64,000 bases of DNA from Phylloscopus collybita (taxonomy: Eukaryota; Chordata; Aves; Passeriformes; Phylloscopidae): the NCBI GenBank assembly GCA_027886175.1, contig JAJNNQ010000003.1:5867501-5931500 (forward strand). The letters run 5' to 3'. Positions 52,001 through 63,100 of this stretch are shown piece by piece (positions within the stretch are counted from its first letter, which is position 1; each line of letters opens with the position of its first letter). A model generated the notes under the pieces. It ran no database searches. It was not told the DNA's origin and was given only the letters and a program-made list of their open reading frames with translations. A program made the position numbers and the translations under genes.

Positions 52001-55000
52001 TGGAATTGTGGCTTGGGAATAGAAGGCTTTGGGTTGGATTGGAGGAATTCCTGCCATGCCTTCCATATCCTCATCCCAGCTAAACTCTTACTCTGCTCAT
52101 TTATTTAAGAGCACTGATTTTTAAAGTGAGCTGATCTGGTTCATAATATGGCTCCTGAAACAACTGTGCTGGCAGAATTAAACTGTGGTGAAGCCAAAAT
52201 GTGGCTTTCAGTGGTTTCAAACAAATCTGGAAGAAGGCATCAGAGGTGTTTATTACTTTAAGAAAAGCATCCACAGATAACATATGCAATTCTATTTCTT
52301 GTCAGCCTCCAAATATGTACAGACAGCATGTGATTGTGAGTCTTTGCAATGTTCACTACATGCTATAAACAAAATAATTGTCATCCTAAAGCTGTCACTT
52401 TCAGTGTTCTCTCACAGATTTTCTATCTCCATTCCATTCCTTGCAGAGCGCTACAGGGCTTTTATTATTTTTAATAACAATAAATCTCATTACTGTGAGT
52501 GAACAGGAATCTGTGCTTGTTCATAATCAGAACAAGGATGGTATATGTTACCTGATGTGTGTTCTGGCAGCTGCAAACCTATTTTGCATAAAGTAAGACC
52601 CTTATTTTACTATATTTAGTCTCCATCATCACTGGAGGAAAGGAAATCTGTATCAGTGTCTCATTTCCATGTTTGTTGTTTGTTCTGTCTGTGGTGGCCA
52701 TCACCAAGGTTTAGTTCATGAGAGAACTAAAGCTCCAAGACCACCCTGTTAATGTGCCAGAAGTTCCTTATTTCATGAAGATTAATAGAAATTAATTATA
52801 ATACATTAATTAATAGAAAACCTAATTCATGCAGGATGTGCTGTGTGCCCTCTTAGCCACTGTGGCTCCGTGGTCCCACTCTGTTGCAGATACTCCTGCT
52901 TGGTTGCCTGGATCAGGAAGGTGAATTTTATTTTTTTTTTTCCCCAATGGAACTGGTAACAAATTCCATAATGTGTTTGGCACTTGAATTGAAAATGTTC
53001 TGTAATATATCAGTTTTAAAATCCACCTCTGCCAAGCTTAGTTCATCAGTTTGATTTGTGTTCCCTCCTGCACAGACACACACGCACAGGAGCTTCACTC
53101 CAGATTTCAGTTCAAGAACATCCTGTAGCAAAGAGTCAGGGAAATATATTTTCTGGGAGCAACAAACAGGTACATTTCACACATAGGCTTGCAGGTATTG
53201 GATTCCTGAAGTAGTTTTTCCTAAGATAAAGATCTAAAAAAAAGAACATTAAAATATGTATCTGGTACTTAATAATTTGGATTGTGCAGTTATTCTGTAC
53301 ATCAGAGCAACTGCTTCAAGTAGTTTTGCTGAACTCCATTGGATTAATACCTCTGCATATTTTAGGAAAGTACAAGATACCAAATTGTTATCCAAATTAG
53401 GATTTGGATAAAGTGGTTGCAGCAGTTTGTGGTCAGCTTTGTACATGGCTGATGGTTCTGAGAGTTTCCAGTCTTTTTACCATTGATTATTTCCACAAAT
53501 CCCCCTTTACCGTGGCTTATACTTCTGCTCTTGAATTCTATGACAGTAGAAGGTGCTAAGCAGATGTTCTGCTACTAAGAATACCTCAAATAGAATCCGG
53601 AATTAAATAACTAAAGTATTGAATATGCTGCTTTGAATTCACTATGGATGGCAAACAATAAGTTGTGCAGAAACCTAGATTTATGATTCTTGGATTTTTT
53701 TAAAAATAAGCTTATTTTAAAAGCATCAAGAGATATTTCTTTTTTGCCTTGTAACCCATAAGACTTCTGTCAACCCTTTTAAATATCCACCACCACTGTT
53801 AAAATGTTGGGCAGTGTTGTTTTGATTTTTTTTTGTCACGTGGCAAACCCTGCTGTCTGTTGGTGGAGAGGTTTTTTTTCAGTTGTCTAGTGAGGCATTT
53901 GCTAGTATAGGAAAACCTGATAATTGTCTTGTCCTTTCCCCCCTGTTACATTCCATTGTCAGTAGAACATAAAAATATATTTTAGCTGTTTGTAACATGT
54001 AGAAGAAATGCTCTTTCCTTTTTATGACTTAGTGGTTACACAATTGTAGGATACTTAAAAAAAGAAAAATTTTACTTCATGTCAATTGGTGTGGAAATGT
54101 TATGTAATTTTGCTCTATTTTGGCCACTTCTATGTCATTTTAATTATCAGCCACTACAACGAGCTAAGTGGAAGGGGGGATTCAAAATGGTGAGAGTATT
54201 GTGAAAAGTTGTTTGGTCTTTTTTTTATTCTTGCCATTTTATTAAATATTCTCAGAAAGGAGCAGGGAAATTAATGAGATGGTTTTGCATCAGTGTGTCA
54301 AAGCAGGTTTGCCTTTACACAATACATGCACTGCTTTTTATTCTATATATCTTAAAAAGAAACAAGAGTGACAGTATTTTTAAAGTACATTAAGTAGGCA
54401 TTAAGACAAGAATGATTTGCAGTAAGAGAGAAAGGAATGATGTTTTTCTCTGCTTTTCATGGTGGTTAAGCACCTTTCCTTGTGAGGGAGGGAAAAAGAT
54501 GACAGCAAGTTGTGGAGGTATTGGGTTTTTTTCTGTATTAACTATAGAGTATTTAGGTTTATTTTTAAGGATGGCAGAAATCTGTTTAAAGAGACAGTCC
54601 TGAGTAACACACACACACACAGATTTGCATCCACTCCATTGACAAAATGTTATGTAAACAGAATACAGAATATATTCTGTAAAGCAAACCACTATTTCTG
54701 TAGGGTTCTGGTTTCTTCTGTGTCTCAGTGGATGTATTATTATTGTTACTGTTTGGGGGGTTTATCACAGGTGGAATGGTATTTTCAGTTTTCTTTTAAA
54801 CTTTTTGGTAACTCCTAAAGTCATGAGAATGTGATTCTTTTTAAACGTTTTTTAAACAATTCTTTTTAACTATCAGCAATGCTAATAAAAAATTGAAAAA
54901 ATGTTTTTTAGCTCCTTTCTGAGAACTCTCAGTGGCTTGTTTCTCTTCTAGGTGATGCTCACTGCCTTTCAGTTCTGTATTTTCTGTAAATGTGCATAAA

Positions 55001-55207
55001 CCTTTCACTGGCACAGCCATCTTCCTCACCCATATCTCCAGTCACTACACAGTTCTAAGCAGCCCCTGTCCATTTGTGGCCATGCATCCTGAAATGCAAG
55101 CTGCCAAACAGTGCTGCTGTGATTCATCATCTCATGCTCCATTGCCTGTAAAGCTGCTTTGAAAGGCCTTTCTTGTGTTGTTAAAATCCCTGGTTGCAGA
55201 ATTTCAA

Positions 55208-55212
<5 letters not shown>

Positions 55213-55253
<41 letters not shown>

Positions 55254-55260
55254 TATATAA
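55213..55260 (+). repeat. poly(T) tract, 38 T plus short TA run
   Basis: Thirty-eight T at 55213..55250 are followed by ATATATATAA. On the - strand it creates a long poly-lysine stretch inside two spurious frames. Confidence 0.9.
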
Positions 55261-57885
55261 AAGAGAAGCAAATGTTTTTCTCTTCCTCCATATTTCCACC
55301 AGTGGCTAGTGAAGCAAAGCACTTCAAAACTGGCATAGTTCCACATTGCAATTCTAGTGGATAATTCATGGAGAAATGAATAAAGGCATAGCAGGAAACT
55401 GCTTGTTACCAATTTTGCTCTGCAGGCTCCTGCTCCGGGTTCTGCTCCTCTTGGGGAACTTTTTTCTGTGCCATTTTTTTTTTTTTTTTCCTTGTCCTTG
55501 CTGATATTTGGAGCTCTGAAGTTGTGGTCTTCTCCTTGCCATTAACAAAATCCATTCTTACTTCCATTTTAAGCATCTTGGAGTGTTCAGCACTATTTTT
55601 GTTAGAGGAAGAGGTCTCTGCTTGGCTTAATATGCAGAAAAACCTTTATGTGACTTTGAGCAGTTGGGAAGGGCTTTCCCAGAATTTCCTGTTCATAACT
55701 GCTTGCAGAACAGCACCAGCTTTTCTGGGTCAATATTCTGACTGTATCCACTTTCAGCAAGAAATAACAGCTAAAATGAGTTTCTTTGTTCAAAGAGAAA
55801 ATTTGGGAAGGCAAAAATATGTCAGTGACTTTGTGAGGTGTAGCAGGTAGGTGCATTTTCTAGCAGAGGTCAAGTGGGATGTGTAGGCTTAATTGAAGGC
55901 TGCTTTTTTGAGTTAAAAGAGTCAAAAATGGACATGGGGACAGTATTGCAAGCTGCTGTAGCTGAAGATTTAATCAAGTAGCTGCTGGATAGCAAAATTA
56001 TGGTGATTAGCAGTCGTGGTGTGAGTTCAGTACCCAGACCCTTCCTGTCGCTGCACAGCTCCTTTCAGCTTCTATCTTTGGTGAGATAAAAGCCAGAAAA
56101 ACCACAGATAACCTGATTTTTCACGGAAATATAAACAGATCATCGTGACTGGCTGCAGGACAGCCAGTGGGAGCTAACAGCTGCTGAATGGTACCAGCAA
56201 AGATGGTGTACAAGTTCAAAGCACAAGTAACAGAAATGCATGTGACATGTCAGTTTAAACATCTTTGGGTTTGTCATGCTTAATACAGGATCAAGTGCTG
56301 ACAAAGGACAGTGCAGAATGTGCACTGGGAATGAATAAATGTAAAAAAAAGCCTCTTCCACAGGAATGCATTGCACTAACTGTTCACTTCAGGCAATGGA
56401 GTGACAGAACCATCTCATTTGACCAAACGCTATTCTGTCTTTTATGCTCTCATTTATTCCCATCACGTGCTGTGAAGTCCTGCTTGGAGTGTCTATTTTC
56501 AGCATAAAACTGTTTGTCAAATTTCTATTAAGCTTAAGGTGAAAAATTAATGAGCCATTCACTTCAGATATTTCAAAACTAATAGTGCTGTATTATTAAT
56601 GCAGCAGAAAGTCAAAGACCCGGGTACGTACAATTAGGGCTCGGTGTTCAGTCAGACTACTTTTTTTGTCTGTTTTTTTTGGGGGGGAACATCATTAAAA
56701 CAGTGTTTTAGGTGATAGAAGGAATTGTTTTGATGAATTCTGTCAGTAAACTTTTTAGGCAGTTTTAGTTGTTAGCTTTTTGTTCTATCTGATCCTGGCA
56801 GAAGGTGCCTTGAATAAACACCTGATGATGAAATAAAATGTTCTGTCCAATCTTCCTTTGAAGCTGAAGTTTAAACAAGCATGAACAGAAAGTTGATTCA
56901 TATAACACAAAACTTCTTTGAGAAATGCAAATAAAAGACTATTTGCATAATACTGAGGGAGCTGTGGGTGAAGCCCAATTTTTGGGCTAGAGAAGTATGA
57001 CATTGTGACTAACACTCTGATTTTTCAGTCTTCAAAAAAGTGACTGAAATGATGATAAAATTGTCCTCAGAACTGAGTGGGGTATAGTGCACAAGTATTA
57101 CTATCAAATTCAGAAATCTCAGAGCACGTTGTCAGTAGCAGTGAGTGAAGGGATGGAACCCTGTGAAATGCTGGGTTGCAGGAGCGAGTCCCAGCCTGAG
57201 CACTGTGGGAGCTGGTGCTCAAGGTTTATGCTTGCATTGAACAAGAAAACATAAAACACTGTCACTGCACAAGTAGAAATTCAGGCCTTGCTTTCTGTGC
57301 AGAAACTTTCTAAAGATTGCCTCTTTTTATGCTCCTAAAATTTAACTTAATAATTGATTACTGTATTGCAGTAAGCTCTCTAGGGACTTTCTGAAATTAA
57401 CAGCGGTTCTAGGCCTGGCACGGTTTCATTGTTAGACTTGCAGAGAAGAAGGAATTCTGCTTCTTGGAAGAGCTTTGTGCTATAAAAAACTAAATTTCAT
57501 TACAAGCAAAATGTCAAATTTAAATTATCCTTGAAGCATTTGTTGTTCCCACAGATCCTGAAAGAGCTCTGTGCTCCGAAGGGGGTTTGGCATCCAGCAG
57601 AGAAAGTGCCAGCAAGAATCCCCAAGTTCTTCCACTGTGTTGGTTTCTTTATGAAGTTGCACTGCACTGTTTCACTGTCACTACAGCACCAAACCCATGA
57701 GTATTTAAAACCTGAATGATTAGGCTTTAACTAGCAGCCCTGGAAATCCTCAGGTTTTTAAATGTGCACTGGAGAGATTGGTCTTAAATGGTTCACTTTT
57801 GAAATCTGGTCATGATGCACATTGCTTTCCTCAGCCTCTTTAACAAGTGGCAATTAATGCTTGGCAGAGGGAAAGGAACTCTAAC

Positions 57886-57909
57886 TTTTTTTTTTTTTTT
57901 TTTTTTTTT
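57886..57909 (+). repeat. poly(T) tract, 24 T
   Basis: This is a pure run of 24 T, about 75 bases before the diverged CR1/L3-like relic that starts near 57986. Whether the two are related is not clear. Confidence 0.85.
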
Positions 57910-57985
57910 ACTTTTTTTAACTAATTCCAGTAGTGTTTTTTGGTTGGTTTTTTTTCTCTGTTAATAGTCCATCAGGTTTAGTTAC

Positions 57986-58245
57986 TAGAGAATTTTATAG
58001 AAATTAGGTCTGGAAAAGATGTCAAGAGGTCATCATCTAATGTAGCACCTTCTCTCAGGGAGGAGGGCATCAGCCATATCTGCATCATTCCTGACAGATG
58101 TTTGCTTACACTTTCTGTAAAAAGATTTCAGTTTAAGAGATTTTATCACCTGCCTAGCAAGTCCTTATGAATTCCTCCTATTAGAAATTTTTTCTTCCAG
58201 ATAAATCTGCCCAGATAACTTAAATCTGCCTTTCTATCGACTTTT
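57986..58245 (-). mobile_element. diverged CR1/L3-like LINE relic, reverse orientation
   Basis: The + strand carries AGGTCTGGAAAAGATGTCAA, GAGGTCATCATCTAATGTAG, TTCCTGACAGATGTTTGC, then an AAATTTTTTCTTCCAGATAA-like block and TTAAATCTGCCTTTCT. The order and spacing follow the reverse complement of old CR1/L3-type 3' regions (GGACCTCAAGAGGTCATC, then CCCTGACA..GT..TGT, then TTTTTCCTAA). It is far more diverged than the other CR1 copies. An ancient amniote CR1 or L3 subfamily is inferred from landmarks only. Confidence 0.55.
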
Positions 58246-60008
58246 GTTCTCTGTTTCTCCCATACTTCAAACTCCATCTTCTATTGTGAGATAATTAATT
58301 TTTAAATATGGAGGGGTTTTTCCTGTAAGTTCTTGAAAGTGTGAACCTCTCACAGGTTACTCAGGTATGAAGCTCAAGTTGTAACTGGAGAAACGAGAGA
58401 TTTTTCTCATCTGAAAGGTTTTGAGCTTCATTGCCCTGTAATACAGCCTGCAGATTGACAAACACTGGACAGAAAATAATGTTTCAATTGCACCTCTCTG
58501 ATGGACTTCTTAGGATTCTTTTTGATTGCAGAAACAAACTCCCAAAACTTGACCAAACTGATTTTGCCATCAGTTTACTGAAGCGACAACTTTAAGAGAT
58601 TTCAAACCCAGACCAACTTTGATGAGACAAAGCTTTTTTTTTTTTTTTTAGCTATATTTTGAAGCAGCTTTACCTTTCCACCTAAAAATTTGTCTGATTC
58701 TTTCAAACTGAGCACTGATCACCTTGCCACTGAGTATTAAAGGTGAAGAAAATCTTTTGGTTTTTCCATAATGAAATGATACAGCTTTGGTCAATTTTTA
58801 CATTGGGATTAAAGGTATACTATAAAAGAGTTTCTAGAAAAGAAAAAAAAAAAAAAAGAAGATGTGTCTATATTTCTTTTTTTTCTTTATACTGTGATTC
58901 AGTAACAACAGTCCTGGTAGTGGTTTTTACAGAAATTTATTTGAAACATGCTGCTGATTGCTGAGAGCTCCCTCCCTTTGTGCCTGCAGCCACACAGAAT
59001 TTAAAGGATGCTTTTGGGTAGTAAAGAACTCGATGTTGGCAGGAAATATGGTGTTTGTTTCACAGAGGTCTCGGGGAGAGGCCTTGTATTCTGCATCTCT
59101 GGTAGAAGGTTTGGACATGATTCAGCAGGGGCAGGGGCATTGTAAGGCTTTGAGGGTATTGCAGGTTGTGTTAGAGCTGTGTCCTTTTCCATGGTGGGCT
59201 TTTCATCTGCCAGAAGTGTTCCTGCTTTCCATGGGAGGAGATGATCCCCATATTAGGCCAGCTGAAACAGCTGAGAAAAACAGGGTTTTTTTTTTCCTGA
59301 AGTGTTTCAGAGCATTTCTGTGTGCAAAGTAGGCTTCCCCCCCACCCCAGTTCTGTCAGTTGGTCTCCCAAAATACCTTATTATCTCATCAGAAACCTTT
59401 CCATGATCAAATGTTAGACAGGCATGTATGGAAATGGACATTTTTTCAGTTAAATGGAGATTTAATATTTGCATTAAACTGTTGATATTGAGAGGTTTGC
59501 ACTATGTCTGCTTAAGATGTTTCAGCTGTGAATGAAGTATTCTGATGCTTTCTGATCCATACCTTTCTCCACTCAATGTGTCTGTTTAGTATCTTCTTAT
59601 TCCAGACCTCCTTCAGCCCTTCAGTTTTACTTGATTTTGAAAAGTTATTGCTGCTCAGTACTTCTGTGTTTCAATAGACTCCTTTAACTACACACCAATT
59701 TGATTTGTTGTGTTTAGTTCACAGTCTAATGTCTGCTTGGGCTCTTTTAACAGTTTCTTTCTTGTGGAGCTATTGCCCAGACACAGTAATATATACATTT
59801 AATTTGTAGTAATTTGTTCTTCAAGAACAAGTACATGTTCTTGAAGAAACTTTTTTTTTCCAGTATTATAAACATGAAACAACAGCTGCTTATCTAAATC
59901 AGTTGTTCTAAGCTGCGTGGTAGAGATTTGCATTTTTGTGTTTGGTTTATGAAGGAGAGAAACCCAACTTTCATTTACTAAATTGCTCTTCCCTTTCTGT
60001 CATTTAAG

Positions 60009-60152
60009 ATGGAAGCTACAGGCAAAATCGACCGAACCTCACAACGCTGTTGGTACAACCAATTTCTGCAGTGCTTGCCAGAAAACTGCTTTCCCTTCCT
60101 GAGGACACTGCCCAAAAAGACAGGTGTACACCCCTCCAAGTGCCAGCTGCAG
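60009..60152 (+). CDS. NAALADL2: NAALADL2 next coding exon (after the PA loop)
   Basis: This is the following NAALADL2 exon: 144 bases, phase 1 at both ends. The lone G from the previous exon plus AT at its start makes an Asp codon. Then come 47 codons beginning GSYRQNRPNLTTLLVQPISA and ending near CTPLQVPAA, with one base left over. In NAALADL2 the DPSTPGY motif is followed by a short polar stretch, an N-L-T sequon and a conserved LLVQPISA, as here. The sequon (residues 9..11 after the split Asp) is a likely N-glycosylation site on the extracellular side. PSMA has the equivalent segment leading to the start of the catalytic M28 domain. The acceptor is a strong pyrimidine tract ending TTTAAG at 60008, with a near-consensus branch point TACTAA at 59976..59981, about 28 bases upstream. 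The donor is GCAG|GTAATG, with GT at 60153. Two other open frames overlap the exon. The longest is read from an ATG formed at the splice junction and is a shadow frame. Confidence 0.9.
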
Positions 60153-63100
60153 GTAATGCTCTTCAAATACACTTCACCTATGGAACCTTCCTCACAGACT
60201 CCAAATTCCCTTTTCTACAACTATGCAACTAAGAGGTTTAGCTGATTAGGAGTGTGTTTTGCTTAGAGGTTTTTTTTTTTTTAGAAGAGGCCACGAACAG
60301 TCTAAAAATTGTGCTCCTAAAATCTGATAGATGGAAGTTGTGGTTTAAAAATGAAAAAAAAAAAATAGTAGAAGTCACTGAGCACTAATTGTTAATATTG
60401 ACTTAGAACCTCCTCTGTGTAGATACCATCACTAGAGAGAGATTGTTAGTGCTGCAGTGTGGTTTGTTAGGCTTTGTTGTACTCCTAATAATTTTATCAT
60501 TAAGGCATAAGTAATAACTATGGTATTCTGTGGGTTTGGTGGGGTTTTTTTGTTTTTTGGTGGTTTTTTTTTTTTTTTTTTTTTTTTTGTTTGTTTGTTT
60601 GTTTGTTTGGTGGGGTTTTCTTGTGGGTGGTTTTTTTGTGTGTTTGTTTGTTTGTTTTCTGTTTCTGGAATAATAACATTTAAATTCTAAACGTGTCTCT
60701 GTGTTCCTGAAGTTGTATATTCTATAGAATAAACAGTGTATTGTTACCTGAAGCTTCAGGCAGCTTTTTCTCTTAAGTTTCACCAGGAAAACGGGCATCA
60801 TGATAAGAGCAAAATACCCTGAGTAGAGCCAGATGAATGCTTTCATAGTATCTCCCTAGAAATAATGCCATTAGCAAAGTCACACAGATTATTGCTTGAA
60901 AAAACTTATTGCTGATATAGGAAGGAAAAAAAAAAAGTAAGTCTACAGTCTTCCAGCAAAGATACTGCACAGTGTTTCAGCAAAGGAACATCTGCCAGAG
61001 AACATTCTAGATGAGGTGCATGTTTAAACAGTAATTCTTCAGTAAGCAGTCCTCAGTTTTGTTTTGCACCTGTCCATCTTTCAGCAGAAAGCAATGGTGT
61101 CTTTTATTATCATGCCCATTTAAATGAATTGGTTTGAAACTGTGATCTTGGAAAGGAGGAGGCAAATTAATGTAGCCACTGTATCCTGTGCACAGTGATG
61201 ATAACAGTAAAAACAAATTGTAAGGGCAACCAATGTACTATCATGTGCTGTATCCCTTGTTTATTGCTTTTGGAAAGTTATTGTGGAATAGGAGTACAAT
61301 ACAACAAGTCATAAAAAAAGGTTGATTAATTTTATGACTTGTGTTAGCATCTGTAGTTATACATACTAAAAAGGAAGGCAGAAGACCTCATGCTTCATGG
61401 CTTAAGCTGTTGTGGTTAGGCAGGACAATTGTTCTCCATGCATGGCTGAATAGATATTTTTTAAATGAACTTTCAATTTTAAAAATTAATTGTCCCCACA
61501 ACCAGTAGAAAAGAGGAAAAGGCCATTTTGGAAGGAACAAGTGCTTAACCATTCCAGGTAGGATGCATGAAGCTTGTTAGTATTGAAGGAATTTTCAACA
61601 GCTGAGGTGCCTGGAGCAAAGCCTGAATTGGGGCTGGAAAATGACACTCATTTTAGAAAGATTAAAGGCTGCACAATGTCTGTTTCTCAAAAAGCTTTGT
61701 CTGGAGGCTGCAGGACAGAATCACCCTAAAGGGCAGCTTATTCTACTTTTTCTGTGACAGGTGTGGCATGTCTGTTTTATTTCCCTGAGAAGACAGGAAT
61801 TCTGTGAGAGGAGGATTTCTGGAAAGAAGGAATATTCCAAGCCAGCAGTCCAGTGAGAGCCAGTCCATGTCTGGTTTACTCTGGGTGAACACAACAGATT
61901 GTGACTTCATGTAGAGCTTGGTGTAAAGAACCACAGTAATCCATGGGAGATTTCTTAAAAGGTCTTAATTTATTGAGAAAATAGGGACAATAGGAAGAAG
62001 CCTTGTACAATTCTGTAATGTATTATGGTATATTTTTCCTTGAATGGTGAAGCTGTTGGTGTTTTGAAGCACAGAGTGTGCTGTTGTTCCCTAGCAGCCC
62101 TAATGGAAGAGATAAAATTTAAAGTCTTATGATAAGAAATGGTGTATAACTATTTAAGACTAGTAATAGCTAAAGAGATAATAATGCTGAGGACAGCAAT
62201 GCATTTGAGAAGAGTGAAGGTTGAATTTGCAGTCTTCCTGTTGGTTTGAAGAAGCTTAAGAGAGAGATTTCACTTCTGACGTAGGACTCATCACTTATCT
62301 GTCAAAAGAGGTGAATGAGCAATTCAGATGATTGGTTGGCCTAAAATTTGTTAGGATAAAATGATCATCATTCTCTCATCATTATGTTTCAAAAAGCTGA
62401 ACAGCAGATTCATCAGTAATGATTAAACATTTATATATAGTTTTCTCACATTGCTGCTTTTTTTCCCTTAGCCTTGCAGTTTTCAAGAGACAAAATGTGA
62501 CTGAGGGAGTGGGAGGATGGAGGCAAACATCCCACACAGATCCAGTGCTCAGGACCTACGAAGCAAATAGTGGGAATTGAAGTCAGCTGTTAATTTTGTG
62601 TTAGATGAAGTCAGTAATTAGATTTGCTTTTTGTTTGGTGTGGTACGTTATTGCTAATCCTAATTAATCTGAAATTCTGTGCTCCCATGAACTTTTTCCC
62701 AAAGACAGGCAATTAGAAGGAATTTCAGTGTGAACTTCTACAGAGAGACTGTAAACTTTTTTGAAGCTTCCTTTTTTTTTTTACAAAATCTTACCAGGAT
62801 ATTTGCTAGAACATTGTGAATGTTGTTGTAAAACTAAAGCACTTCCATAAACATAAATGAAAAAAGTCCTGCTGTGTACAGTGAACTGCCTTTGTTGTTG
62901 TTAAGTTTCCCACTATTTGGGAGATTGCAGTAATGTACAAATTACCCCTTTTCAATTAAACTCTTGAGTATTTACTGCGAATCTATCTAATGACAATTAA
63001 TTTACAAAGTGTTTTTTGACACTAATGACCATACACTTTGGTTTGAATGGAAATCCTGGAAGCCTGGTATTTAAACACATTAGTGCTATGTGTGTAATTT

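Larger units (their letters stand above)
24696..60008 (+). other. NAALADL2: NAALADL2 intron, 35.3 kb
   Basis: This stretch is bounded by the GTAAGT donor and the TTTAAG acceptor of two exons that join in phase 1, so it is one intron. I found no further exon in it that would fit between them in the protein. It holds CR1 fragments near 32.1, 35.9, 48.8 and 58.0 kb, a (TA)n hairpin near 31.2 kb, a (TCCA)n microsatellite at 41.4 kb, poly(A) and poly(T) tracts, and G/T-rich tracts. Small open frames of 60 to 134 codons occur on both strands. None shows a recognisable family, and several are read from low-complexity DNA. The rest is unremarkable AT-rich sequence. Confidence 0.85.

Noticed and set aside
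51955..52085. Possible additional CR1 fragment (GGGTTGGATTGGAGG words)
   Set aside because: Only one short word resembles CR1; the surrounding order of landmarks is absent.
55026..55412. 128-codon - strand frame
   Set aside because: Its middle is a poly-lysine stretch translated from the 38-base poly(T) tract; the flanks show no family resemblance.
60403..60846. 147-codon - strand frame
   Set aside because: It is kept open by Lys/Thr/Asn codons from the T/G tract at 60531..60664; no recognisable domain.
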